IMG/VR virus record: IMGVR_UViG_3300027747_000974
Location: 1-26,626 of that record
DNA from: a virus
Direction: 5' to 3' (one strand)
DNA length: 26,626 bases
In this document: positions 17,268-23,267 of the stretch, one piece after another
Numbering within the stretch: the first letter of the stretch is position 1
How the letters are laid out: each line of letters begins with the position of its first letter
Translations under genes and position numbers: made by a program
The notes under the pieces: generated by a model
The model's database searches: none
Seen by the model: the letters and a program-made list of their open reading frames with translations, nothing else
What the model was told of the DNA's origin: nothing

Positions 17268-17532
17268 TTTCAATCTCCTGTGTTGATGCGGCTAGCCCCC
17301 ACAATGCTTTCTCTTGTTTCATTCCTAGCTGACGACCAGCCTCAAATCCTGCAGCGTGTTCCATTGCCTCATAGTGGCTTTGCTTTTCAAGCATGCGTTC
17401 AATCCGGTCATTTAATATCTGTATTAACTTTTCCTGTTTGCGCAACATAATTGCCGATTGATTTAAAGTTAAATCATCAAACCAGCCGGTAGTCATGCTT
17501 TCTAGTGCATTAGCTAATTCACTTGCATTCAT
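17254..17532 (-). CDS. MNANEL-family small coiled-coil protein
   Basis: A 92-residue protein, MNASELANALESMTTGW..., with SAIMLRKQEKLIQILNDRIE as a coiled coil and a helical tail with GFEAGRQLGMKQEKA. The N-terminal 40 residues align with the neighbouring downstream gene and with the gene at 25366, so these are diverged copies of one module with different C-terminal parts. It overlaps its neighbours by 14 bases downstream and by ATGA upstream. Function unknown. Confidence 0.68.
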   Translation of the reverse strand: MNASELANALESMTTGWFDDLTLNQSAIMLRKQEKLIQILNDRIERMLEKQSHYEAMEHAAGFEAGRQLGMKQEKALWGLAASTQEIENERK

Positions 17533-17810
17533 ATTTTGGTATCCCTTTTAAAGTTTACCCAAGGGTATTCCCTAATATCTCCATCAGACCACTTTACGTA
17601 CACATTCTCTTTGTCTGATACCCAGCATCCTAAAATATGTTTCCCATTACGATGATTAGAGTAAGCAATATTGGCACCAACAACAGTTTTACAACCAATA
17701 TCTGTAAGTGCAATGGTACCGCCGCCCTCATTCTCAAGTTCAGCTATTATTCCGGCTGCGTTTACGTTTAGGGACAACAGCAGCAATCCCATTATCAATA
17801 TTTTTTTCAC
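17529..17810 (-). CDS. Exported (periplasmic) small protein
   Basis: A 93-residue protein with a textbook signal peptide: MKKILIMGLLLLSLNVNAAG, probable cleavage after VNA at about residue 18. The mature part has GGGTIALTDIGC, two cysteines (about 39 and 62) that could form a disulfide, and WSDGDIREYPW. Start is GTG at 17810 with GGAGGAG nine bases ahead. A host-envelope function such as exclusion of other phages is possible but only a guess. The stop overlaps the next start (ATGA). Confidence 0.72.
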   Translation of the reverse strand: MKKILIMGLLLLSLNVNAAGIIAELENEGGGTIALTDIGCKTVVGANIAYSNHRNGKHILGCWVSDKENVYVKWSDGDIREYPWVNFKRDTKI

Positions 17811-17919
17811 CGTATAACTCCTCCATGAGTTCGTCTGCTAGTTGTACCGCTTTCTTAGGCTCTGCTATCGTTAAGGCGAAACACGCCGCCAAGAATCGCA
17901 TATGCTTTTTATCATCCAT
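17740..17919 (-). CDS. Small hypothetical protein overlapping the exported-protein gene
   Basis: A 59-residue reading frame, MDDKKHMRFLAACFALTIAE then PKKAVQLADELMEELYGEKN, ending in a basic tail (PKRKRSRNNS). It fills what would otherwise be a 100-base gap, begins eight bases inside the preceding gene, and contains the Shine-Dalgarno of the exported protein. Its last 71 bases overlap that gene in another frame. The helical first 40 residues look genuine; the basic tail may simply be the overlap. No family recognised. Confidence 0.5.
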   Translation of the reverse strand: MDDKKHMRFLAACFALTIAEPKKAVQLADELMEELYGEKNIDNGIAAVVPKRKRSRNNS

Positions 17920-18190
17920 TTTTAGCTAACATTTTAAGTTGGTCGACAAGCATAGTATTCATAGGTTTCCCCTTATAAGACAAGAATTTAAGGTGCTCAT
18001 TTTCAGCAACCACTTTGCAGGCATCTCGCAGTCCTTTGTTATACCCACTGTTAAATTCTTTGCCGTTTTCTAAAGCCATAATTAAGGCGTCCCGAATAAA
18101 TGCGGAAGCCTTTCTTTGTTTAGCCATTCCCTTGAGCTTATTGATATGCTCTTGGGGAAGGTATAAGCTGTACGGGATTAGTTTTTCCAC
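17912..18190 (-). CDS. Ribbon-helix-helix DNA-binding protein
   Basis: A 92-residue protein starting MEKLIPYSLYLPQEHINKLK, where the alternating IPYSLYLP strand followed by two helices (EHINKLKGMAK, ASAFIRDALIMALENG) is the RHH/CopG outline. The rest is a helical extension. Start is GTG at 18190, overlapping the upstream stop by 13 bases. RHH proteins bind DNA as dimers, often at palindromes such as those in the control region around 23700 or 24160. That link is speculation. Confidence 0.68.
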   Translation of the reverse strand: MEKLIPYSLYLPQEHINKLKGMAKQRKASAFIRDALIMALENGKEFNSGYNKGLRDACKVVAENEHLKFLSYKGKPMNTMLVDQLKMLAKNG

Positions 18191-18591
18191 TCTTTGTACT
18201 CCGTGTATAGTTCTTTTAGTTCGTCTTGAGCTAACCTGTTCATTTTAATATCAGCCCGAGAGTTAATTTTTAAGTAACCGGTTAACCATTCCACACAAGC
18301 CGGCTCAGTCATTTCAAATAACTGACCGCTCTCATGTAGGTATTCCCAAAACTCTTTTTCCCTGCATAACATTCCTGCTAGCTTAACCATCTGAGCACCA
18401 GCAAACTCTTCACGATTTAATGGTTCTTCATTGTCTGCAAGGCGCACCATCACAACCATATAACGAGCCCCAACAAAATCTTTTACGATTTCGTCGGGTA
18501 TTTCGTCTGGATGGATAGCTAAATTCATAACATATCCATCCTTGGTCTGTTTAAGAGCGACTTTTTTAGCCTCAAACTGACTCGTCTGCAT
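18178..18591 (-). CDS. Conserved phage protein of recombination module, unknown function
   Basis: A 137-residue protein, MQTSQFEAKKVALKQTKDG..., with a strand-rich N-terminus (YVMNLAIHPDEIPDEIVKDF, GARYMVVMVRLADNEEPLNR) and a helical C-terminus (AGMLCREKEFWEYLHE, LTGYLKINSRADIKMNRLAQ). I recall near-identical openings in other phages next to single-strand annealing genes, but not a named activity. It overlaps both neighbours by 13-20 bases. An accessory role in recombination is inferred from position. Confidence 0.68.
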   Translation of the reverse strand: MQTSQFEAKKVALKQTKDGYVMNLAIHPDEIPDEIVKDFVGARYMVVMVRLADNEEPLNREEFAGAQMVKLAGMLCREKEFWEYLHESGQLFEMTEPACVEWLTGYLKINSRADIKMNRLAQDELKELYTEYKEWKN

Positions 18592-18754
18592 CCTCTAATC
18601 CTTTGTAGATTCCCAACTTAGATTCAAGATAATTGATAATTAACATTAAGTCTTTAATCACGGTATCCTTTTCCATGTTGTCTTTGATAGTGTCTTTAAG
18701 AGCGTCTTTTAGGTCGTCTAAAATCTTCTCTGTCGCTATTTTTTTCACTCCCAT
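18572..18754 (-). CDS. Small coiled-coil protein
   Basis: A 60-residue protein, MGVKKIATEKILDDLKDALK then DTIKDNMEKDTVIKDLMLII, with heptad-like Leu/Ile spacing through most of its length. The ATG at 18754 overlaps the end of the upstream gene by ten bases; a GTG two codons later is possible. No family recognised; perhaps a scaffold or partner of neighbouring recombination proteins. Confidence 0.55.
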   Translation of the reverse strand: MGVKKIATEKILDDLKDALKDTIKDNMEKDTVIKDLMLIINYLESKLGIYKGLEDADESV

Positions 18755-19014
18755 GGGTCTTTCTCCGTAGATTTAGGTGCTGCGTCTTTAACATAGGTAT
18801 CTACTGCAAGTGATAGAAATTTGTTTCCGGTCTTGGATTCCCGTTTCCACGCCGACAACTTAACAGAAATGGTTTCGTCATCAGATTGCTCCAATAAGAG
18901 CTTGGCATATTCTCTGTCAATGGCAATGGTTCCAAAGAAATCGGGAGACTTCTCGGTACGCTTTTGTGAAGATATGTGTAGTGAGCCGGTGTTTGGTCTT
19001 ACTTCGTATTCCAT
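18745..19014 (-). CDS. Small strand-rich protein beside the annealing protein
   Basis: An 89-residue protein, MEYEVRPNTGSLHISSQKRT..., with alternating strands (FFGTIAIDREYAKLLLEQ, ISVKLSAWKRESKTGNKFLS, LAVDTYVKD), compatible with an OB-like or DUF736-like beta-barrel, and a charged C-terminus. A single-strand DNA-binding accessory is plausible because it follows the Sak3-like gene by two bases, but no diagnostic motif is visible. AAGGAA precedes the ATG. Confidence 0.6.
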   Translation of the reverse strand: MEYEVRPNTGSLHISSQKRTEKSPDFFGTIAIDREYAKLLLEQSDDETISVKLSAWKRESKTGNKFLSLAVDTYVKDAAPKSTEKDPWE

Positions 19015-19016
19015 AA

Positions 19017-19712
19017 TTATTCCTTAGTTAATGATTTTTTTGTTGCTGAAAAACTTACCATAATCTGTGCATATGCTTTGTCGTCTAATTCTTTTGCTTT
19101 ATCAAACACAACACGATTATTCTTAAAGATATTGGCTACATCGTCTGGATGTACTGCTAGTGCCAGTAAGGTCTCTACGCCGGCTTTTAATGACTCCATC
19201 CATGCGTTAACGTCTTCTGTCTCCATAACAGTAAGCTGCCAATCTCCGGGTTTACCCGCAGTCTTCCCAGTCTTTGTGGCTGCAGCTTTTTCGACCGCTG
19301 CCTTTGGTGCTGGAATATTTGGCACTTCTGGCATTGGCTTAGTGTCTCCAGTATCCGGTGGGATGTCTTCGCCGTTGTATATGTATAGCCCAATACCATG
19401 TAATGCGATTGCCTTAGCTAAGCAACGCTGCATAGCAGTATTGACGGCAAAAGAATCTGGCTCAGAGATTGGCTTATTCCGATAGTCCATTACTGGAAGC
19501 TGTGCTGTACGAGCAATATCATTGGCAATAACAGTACAAAATACCATTACAGAACCACCGCCCCAGCGTTGATACTCCGGATAAAACCAATGTGCTTTAG
19601 GGTCAGCTAATAATAACTGGTCTACAGCCCATGCCCAAGATAGATACGTGAGATTATTTTTCTTCTCGGTATATTTAGAGACATCTATCTGTCTCAGTTC
19701 TTTGTATTCCAT
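19017..19712 (-). CDS. Single-strand annealing protein, DUF1071/Sak3 type
   Basis: A 231-residue recombinase of the Rad52-like/Sak3 (DUF1071) group, which coats single-stranded DNA and anneals complementary strands. Family marks: LTYLSWAWAVDQLLLADPKA, VFCTVIANDIARTAQLPVMD, NKPISEPDSFAVNTAMQRC and LAKAIALHGIGLYIYNGEDIP at about residues 20-118. The C-terminal 110 residues are a Pro/Ala/Lys linker followed by a helical domain, as is usual in these proteins. A Cas4-like nuclease lies two genes upstream, so an exonuclease/annealing pair is likely. Family call is confident; activity is inferred. Confidence 0.85.
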   Translation of the reverse strand: MEYKELRQIDVSKYTEKKNNLTYLSWAWAVDQLLLADPKAHWFYPEYQRWGGGSVMVFCTVIANDIARTAQLPVMDYRNKPISEPDSFAVNTAMQRCLAKAIALHGIGLYIYNGEDIPPDTGDTKPMPEVPNIPAPKAAVEKAAATKTGKTAGKPGDWQLTVMETEDVNAWMESLKAGVETLLALAVHPDDVANIFKNNRVVFDKAKELDDKAYAQIMVSFSATKKSLTKE

Positions 19713-19714
19713 GG

Positions 19715-19909
19715 TTATAGGTTCTCCAAATACGCATCAGCTAAACATGCAGCTTCTTGATATATAGAATTACACAGAATTTCTTCAAAATCATCTGGCG
19801 GTTCTTTGCGAGCCGAATCATAATACTTCAACATGTCTTTAGACTTGTCAGTTGTTGTTGGTGCTAATGCCAACATAAAGTCGTAAATCATTTCTTGCCT
19901 CGTCTTCAT
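19715..19909 (-). CDS. Small helical hypothetical protein
   Basis: A 64-residue acidic helical protein, MKTRQEMIYDFMLALAPTTT..., ending YQEAACLADAYLENL. I take ATG 19909, overlapping the previous stop as TGATG with GAGGAG ahead; a GTG directly before it would add one residue. It sits between the DUF3310 gene and the annealing-protein gene. No family recognised. Confidence 0.6.
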   Translation of the reverse strand: MKTRQEMIYDFMLALAPTTTDKSKDMLKYYDSARKEPPDDFEEILCNSIYQEAACLADAYLENL

Positions 19910-20124
19910 CACTTCTCCTCGTTAAGTACTACTTCAATTAACTTTTCTAAATAGTGCTGGGCTTTACGCAAGTCCTCAACATTATTCTTAAACCGGTAAC
20001 GGGAAACGTATTTCACAATATTTCCCTCAAGATAGCCAAGGTCATTGGCAACTATATAATCCCATGGCTGGATTGCATTCTTTGAGTAATGCGTACCGCC
20101 TACCTGCATACCATTTGCACTCAT
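19909..20124 (-). CDS. DUF3310 family protein
   Basis: A 71-residue protein with the full DUF3310 signature: MQVGGTHYSKNAIQPWDYIV, LGYLEGNIVKYVSRYRFKNN and VEDLRKAQHYLEKLIEVV. Such proteins are widespread in phages; some entries are labelled nucleotide-kinase-like, but the activity is not established to my knowledge. Both ends overlap neighbours (ATGA upstream, TGATG downstream). Family identification is strong. Confidence 0.88.
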   Translation of the reverse strand: MSANGMQVGGTHYSKNAIQPWDYIVANDLGYLEGNIVKYVSRYRFKNNVEDLRKAQHYLEKLIEVVLNEEK

Positions 20125-20996
20125 TGGTTTTCCTCTAAATACGCTTTATATTGGTCACAATAGGGGGCTACTTGGCAATACTCTTCGCAGCGCACTCTCC
20201 TACCTTTGCGTGTTTCAAGCACATATCCTTTGCCCAATTTATTTACTTCTTCCTCTGCATCTTCTAATACATCGTGTAAAGACTTTGCTCTTTGATTGCC
20301 ATCTTTCTTGACGGCATAGACTGTTGGTCTTTCCCACATCTCCTCTGCTGTACAGTATTGTAACACTTCTGTTGCATCTGTTGCAAATTTAGCCTCGGAA
20401 TGAATATGAATTTTGCTACGGATAAATAGTTCCCGCTGCTCCATTGTCCATAGCTTAATTGGTATGACGACAGCACGAGCCTCTGGATAACCCTCTTTAG
20501 TCTGAGCATCCCGCTTGTTCCAGTCTCTAACAATAGCAATAATAGCGAGCTTATGAACGGGAGCTTTTTTTACATACTCTACTAGCCAAGCATAACAGTT
20601 AAGCTGCTCTTCCCATTCTTTCTTCTCATTCATCACCGCCCAAGCACCAACGTTTTTATAGTCGTTGATTTCAATGCCTTTGTCGGACTCAATCTGAAGG
20701 TCAATAGCTCCTGAGACACTCCAGCCATCTAGCTCAGCAAAGAGACGCTCTTCTACAATATGACCTGGCACCTTACCTTGTTCTAGGATGTAGTGCATTG
20801 CCGTGCCCCATAAAGAGGGAATGAGCTCTGTAACATCCTGCTCTATCAAGTGGTCGTATTTCTCTCTCAGCTGGACAATCCTTGGACTAGTGAGTAGGCC
20901 AGTGACCGACATATGCGAAGCACCTTTGGAATAGGTAGGCCGCTTTACCGCTTGGACTATCGTTTCTGGTAATCCGTATTTATTAGTTATCTTCAA
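20121..20996 (-). CDS. PD-(D/E)XK exonuclease, Cas4/RecB-like, with four cysteines
   Basis: A 291-residue nuclease. Core: H68 in GTAMHYILEQ, D99 in GAIDLQ, D112-Y-K114 in EINDYKN, and Q131-x3-Y135 in QLNCYAWL. C215 with C270, C274 and C280 near the C-terminus (CEEYCQVAPYC) fits the spacing of an iron-sulfur cluster in Cas4/AddB-type nucleases. It probably resects DNA to make substrate for the annealing protein two genes on. I start at TTG 20996, which overlaps the preceding stop as TTGA, because the N-terminus it adds (KITNKYGLPETIVQAV) looks conserved in this family. Confidence 0.85.
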   Translation of the reverse strand: MKITNKYGLPETIVQAVKRPTYSKGASHMSVTGLLTSPRIVQLREKYDHLIEQDVTELIPSLWGTAMHYILEQGKVPGHIVEERLFAELDGWSVSGAIDLQIESDKGIEINDYKNVGAWAVMNEKKEWEEQLNCYAWLVEYVKKAPVHKLAIIAIVRDWNKRDAQTKEGYPEARAVVIPIKLWTMEQRELFIRSKIHIHSEAKFATDATEVLQYCTAEEMWERPTVYAVKKDGNQRAKSLHDVLEDAEEEVNKLGKGYVLETRKGRRVRCEEYCQVAPYCDQYKAYLEENQ

Positions 20997-21148
20997 TTGT
21001 TTTTAATCCATGCAGCCAACATTTCAGCACTTGCTGCGACCGCTAATAGCATTCCTACGGCAGCCTTCTTGTCTCCAGCTAGCAAAGAATCATGAACCTG
21101 CTTTAAAGACTTGTTGATACTTAACATTGTTTCACTGTAATCTACCAT
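20993..21148 (-). CDS. Small helical hypothetical protein
   Basis: A 51-residue protein, MVDYSETMLSINKSLKQVHD then SLLAGDKKAAVGMLLAVAAS, ending MLAAWIKNN. The second half is hydrophobic and helical but with many Ala, so either an amphipathic helix or a weak membrane segment. AGGAGTAGG precedes the ATG, which overlaps the upstream stop (TGATG); the stop overlaps the nuclease start (TTGA). Function unknown. Confidence 0.62.
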   Translation of the reverse strand: MVDYSETMLSINKSLKQVHDSLLAGDKKAAVGMLLAVAASAEMLAAWIKNN

Positions 21149-21507
21149 CACCTACTCCTATATCCATGGCGTCTGCCATCGTTGTCAAAATAATTTACTG
21201 TTCCACTAGGTGCTATCTTCTCATAGCCAATACGATTGCCGCTATTATCGTAAACCCCATTATTAGCGTTGTAGTTGTATTGACTATTGTTCCAGTTCTG
21301 TGGACTGTTTTCCCACTTAGTGCTGCTGTTGTCGTAGTTGTATTGACTGTTCTGCCAGTTGTATGGGCTTGTCTCCCAGCTCTGTTGTGCACATGCCGGC
21401 TTAGAAACCATTACCCCAATAAAGACCACGCAAGCAATCACAATCCCTGTTGTAACAGCTCCTGTGGCATATCCAATGTTAAATGCTAGTTGTTCGTTCT
21501 TATCCAT
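21148..21507 (-). CDS. Membrane-anchored protein with WENSP/NSQYNY repeats
   Basis: A 119-residue protein. A hydrophobic segment at about residues 14-34 (ATGAVTTGIVIACVVFIGVM) precedes an Ala-Cys-Ala-Gln site. The exported part contains two imperfect copies of W-E-x-S-P-x-N-W-x-N-S-Q-Y-N-Y (about 44-58 and 65-79), then GVYDNSGNRIGYEKIAPSG and NYFDNDGRRHGY. Asn/Tyr-rich repeats of this kind occur in small phage and proteobacterial envelope proteins, as I recall. TAGGAA precedes the ATG. A surface or periplasmic role is likely; function unknown. Confidence 0.7.
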   Translation of the reverse strand: MDKNEQLAFNIGYATGAVTTGIVIACVVFIGVMVSKPACAQQSWETSPYNWQNSQYNYDNSSTKWENSPQNWNNSQYNYNANNGVYDNSGNRIGYEKIAPSGTVNYFDNDGRRHGYRSR

Positions 21508-21515
21508 TTTTATTC

Positions 21516-21662
21516 CTATTTAGTTGCCATCATATAAAGACCCACATTGCCAAGAGCATAGCCAGCGTAGCAAATAGCCATGCCCACGTTACCTTTGAAA
21601 TACTGCTCTCCGGATATATACGCATAGATTATTCCAGTAAGAATGATTAACCAGCTACTCAC
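21516..21662 (-). CDS. Small two-span membrane protein
   Basis: A 48-residue protein, MSSWLIILTGIIYAYISGEQ then YFKGNVGMAICYAGYALGNV, ending GLYMMATK. Two hydrophobic segments separated by a short polar turn (EQYFKGN) suggest a helical hairpin in the inner membrane. I recall similar small proteins in freshwater phages, with no known function. Start is GTG at 21662, overlapping the upstream stop as GTGA. Confidence 0.62.
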   Translation of the reverse strand: MSSWLIILTGIIYAYISGEQYFKGNVGMAICYAGYALGNVGLYMMATK

Positions 21663-21829
21663 AAAACTTCCTTGCTTGTTGGATTATCAAGTATGTAAAG
21701 CGGCACATCAGGCGGAGTTAATTTTTTACTTTTATCTTTTGTATAAATTTCCGGCTTATCCTTCAAATTACAAAGATGCGTTTTCATATCTTTTAAATCT
21801 TCTTGTGATACCCATGCAACTATTTTCAT
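21659..21829 (-). CDS. Small hypothetical protein
   Basis: A 56-residue protein, MKIVAWVSQEDLKDMKTHLC then NLKDKPEIYTKDKSKKLTPP, ending DVPLYILDNPTSKEVL. Soluble, charged, with a conserved-looking P-x-D-V-P-L-Y segment near the end. It overlaps the RelB-like gene upstream by ATGA and the membrane-protein gene downstream by GTGA. Its position right after an antitoxin-like gene raises the question of a partner, but it does not resemble RelE-type toxins. Confidence 0.6.
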   Translation of the reverse strand: MKIVAWVSQEDLKDMKTHLCNLKDKPEIYTKDKSKKLTPPDVPLYILDNPTSKEVL

Positions 21830-21969
21830 AATTTAAACTCTTTTTCTCTAGCTATTTTAGTTAAAAGCATCCGAATGGCAACGGATAAACAAAGTCCGTG
21901 AGCCTTTAAAATTTCTTCAGCTTGTTGTTTAACATCACTATTTACTCGTGCTCTTACAATGTCGTTCAT
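21826..21969 (-). CDS. RelB/DinJ-like ribbon-helix-helix protein
   Basis: A 47-residue protein, MNDIVRARVNSDVKQQAEEI then LKAHGLCLSVAIRMLLTKIA. Strand-helix-helix with R-A-R-V-x-S-D-V-K and G-L-x-L-S-x-A-I-R-M-L-L matches the N-terminal DNA-binding half of RelB/DinJ antitoxins. It lacks the longer toxin-binding C-terminus, and no RelE/YafQ-like toxin gene is next to it. It may be a stand-alone regulator or an anti-toxin-system antitoxin mimic. It shares a base with the preceding stop (TAATG). Confidence 0.66.
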   Translation of the reverse strand: MNDIVRARVNSDVKQQAEEILKAHGLCLSVAIRMLLTKIAREKEFKL

Positions 21970-22283
21970 TAGCAGCGCCCATCTATGTCTATTTCTTTTT
22001 TCTTCTTTTTCTTTTTCTTTAAAATCTTGCCCATAAGCTCTTCTCGGCGGGCTTTTACTTCCGGAGTTGCGTACTCGTTAAGCTGGTGGACTTGTTTGTA
22101 AGTATCGTCTAACCAATAGCAGCGCATCTCATGGAGGGTGTAGATTCCAAGAAGGGCATTCATTACCTCATCCTCAGTCATAGGCCAAGAGCGGTCGCCG
22201 TAAGTTTTAAACAGCATTTCAATATCTTTGCCGGTCTGCTCTACGGAAAATATCTCGTCCTCTAAATCAAATCGTGTTTTCAT
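21969..22283 (-). CDS. Hypothetical protein with C-terminal lysine tract
   Basis: A 104-residue protein, MKTRFDLEDEIFSVEQTGKD..., with a helical body (TEDEVMNALLGIYTLHEMRC, YWLDDTYKQVHQLNEY) and a tail ILKKKKKKKKEIDIDGRC containing eight consecutive lysines. I start at ATG 22283, which overlaps the preceding stop (ATGA); upstream in-frame sequence is antisense-like. The body resembles small phage early proteins that I cannot name. The poly-lysine tract could bind nucleic acid and is a slippage-prone A-rich run. Confidence 0.65.
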   Translation of the reverse strand: MKTRFDLEDEIFSVEQTGKDIEMLFKTYGDRSWPMTEDEVMNALLGIYTLHEMRCYWLDDTYKQVHQLNEYATPEVKARREELMGKILKKKKKKKKEIDIDGRC

Positions 22284-22576
22284 CTTGTTATCCAGTAAAT
22301 AAATCCTACAGCCATCCCACCTAAAAATGCCGACATTACAAAATCTGTCGTGGTCTTGTAAAAACGCCGCACCATCCAAGCCCAATCATCATCAAACTTA
22401 TGGATAGCATATGCATATTCTGCATCCCTAAAAGCCTCTGAAACACTACGAGAAGTGCGCCCTACTATTTGATGCAAATCAAAGTTGTAGTTTCTTTGCT
22501 CTCGCTCTAACGCCTCTTGAACTGACGGGTTTATTAGGTTTTCTATCCGCTTTGCTTTTGACAGTCTTCTTGCCAT
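22280..22576 (-). CDS. Hypothetical protein with C-terminal membrane segment
   Basis: A 98-residue protein from MARRLSKAKRIENLINPSVQ, basic at the N-terminus, helical in the middle (SRSVSEAFRDAEYAYAIHKF), ending in a hydrophobic segment DFVMSAFLGGMAVGFIYWIT. Probably tail-anchored in the inner membrane. CAGGAAACCC directly precedes the ATG at 22576, so I prefer it to longer starts. It overlaps the upstream gene by 98 bases in another frame, which is large but both frames look protein-like. Confidence 0.6.
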   Translation of the reverse strand: MARRLSKAKRIENLINPSVQEALEREQRNYNFDLHQIVGRTSRSVSEAFRDAEYAYAIHKFDDDWAWMVRRFYKTTTDFVMSAFLGGMAVGFIYWITR

Positions 22577-22721
22577 GGGTTTCCTGTTGTTTAATGTACT
22601 GCCATAGGATTGCGACAATCCCTTCTTGAACCAAGAAAGCCAATCCTTCTTTGTCAAAATGAACCATTGCATCTGCTGAGCCATCTTCATTCTCTCTGGT
22701 GATTTCTAACTTTATTTCCAT
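22479..22721 (-). CDS. Small hypothetical protein with basic tail
   Basis: An 80-residue protein, MEIKLEITRENEDGSADAMV then HFDKEGLAFLVQEGIVAILW. The strand-rich first part and helical middle look like a small compact domain; residues 50-80 are very basic (KKTVKSKADRKPNKPVSSRG) and coincide with the overlap with the next gene. AAGGAAAT lies six bases ahead of the ATG at 22721. The first half resembles small early phage proteins of unknown function. Confidence 0.62.
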   Translation of the reverse strand: MEIKLEITRENEDGSADAMVHFDKEGLAFLVQEGIVAILWQYIKQQETHGKKTVKSKADRKPNKPVSSRGVRARAKKLQL

Positions 22722-22866
22722 AACATTTCCTTTGAACATCAATCGGGTCGTCCTCTGTTACCTCGGAACAGGCATACACAATCTTAGGGTTGTGCGTTAC
22801 ATGTAACACATGGGCGCAAAGAACAATTGAAAAACAAATTACAAAATATTTTATAGCCAAGACCAT
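22687..22866 (-). CDS. Small exported protein
   Basis: A 59-residue protein from MVLAIKYFVICFSIVLCAHV, a signal-peptide-like hydrophobic N-terminus, followed by YACSEVTEDDPIDVQRKCYG with two cysteines 14 apart. The A-C-S-E-V-T-x-x-D-P-x-D-V-Q-x-K-C pattern recurs in small phage proteins as I remember them. The ATG at 22866 lacks a strong Shine-Dalgarno; an alternative start at 22890 would precede the hydrophobic segment. It overlaps small genes on both sides. Confidence 0.58.
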   Translation of the reverse strand: MVLAIKYFVICFSIVLCAHVLHVTHNPKIVYACSEVTEDDPIDVQRKCYGNKVRNHQRE

Positions 22867-22958
22867 ACACGGTTGCCTATGAGCACACAAAGAAAAAACA
22901 CAATCGTAAGGATTACAATAATAGATGTAGCTGCAATGCTCATTAAATTATCATTCAT
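22851..22958 (-). CDS. Small single-span membrane peptide
   Basis: A 35-residue reading frame, MNDNLMSIAATSIIVILTIV then FFLCVLIGNRVWSWL, almost entirely one membrane helix. GGAGGAAAATTA precedes the ATG; the start overlaps the upstream stop (ATGAATGA) and the end overlaps the exported-protein gene by 16 bases. It fills an otherwise empty gap between two genes, so I think it is translated. Function unknown. Confidence 0.52.
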   Translation of the reverse strand: MNDNLMSIAATSIIVILTIVFFLCVLIGNRVWSWL

Positions 22959-23187
22959 TAATTTTCCTCCACCATTTACGAAACTCAATAGGTTCATACC
23001 AGTGCTTTAATCCCGCTTTATATACCGGTTTTGGACCATTCATAGAGCCCATCTTGCCTCTCATTGTTGCTTGATTAACATTTAACTCAGAACACATTTC
23101 CGCAAAAGACCGCAATGGTTTACGTGGAACACCATTTCTATTACGGTAATCTGTCCATGCTTGACCTTCTGTTAAATATTTAGGCAT
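22951..23187 (-). CDS. Small putative HTH protein, first gene of the leftward operon
   Basis: A 78-residue protein, MPKYLTEGQAWTDYRNRNGV..., whose middle (RSFAEMCSELNVNQATMRGK) looks like a helix-turn-helix; the C-terminus is aromatic and basic (HWYEPIEFRKWWRKINE). I start at ATG 23187, with GAGGAAAAC ahead and the operon promoter only about ten bases further upstream; an ORF running upstream would cross that promoter. As the first gene made it may regulate the operon or the divergent RusA gene. Confidence 0.64.
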   Translation of the reverse strand: MPKYLTEGQAWTDYRNRNGVPRKPLRSFAEMCSELNVNQATMRGKMGSMNGPKPVYKAGLKHWYEPIEFRKWWRKINE

Positions 23188-23203
23188 GTTTTCCTCTAAA
23201 TCA

Positions 23204-23232
23204 AATATAATGCTTATGCTATGACAAGTCAA
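23204..23232 (-). promoter_or_regulatory. Sigma70-type promoter of the leftward operon
   Basis: Reading the minus strand: TTGACT (-35, at 23232-23227), a 17-base spacer, TATATT (-10, at 23209-23204). Each box matches the consensus at five of six positions. The predicted start lies about ten bases before the first ATG, leaving only the Shine-Dalgarno GAGGA in the leader. A plus-strand TATAAT (23206-23211) overlaps the -10 and could serve the divergent RusA gene, although it lacks a good -35. Confidence 0.75.
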
Positions 23233-23267
23233 TACATCGTACCCACTTTCTCTCATGTGTTGTATCA

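Noticed and set aside
21127-21489. 120-residue plus-strand frame opposite the repeat protein
   Set aside because: Antisense of the Asn/Tyr repeats gives its Val-rich sequence; the minus frame has a start signal and operon context.
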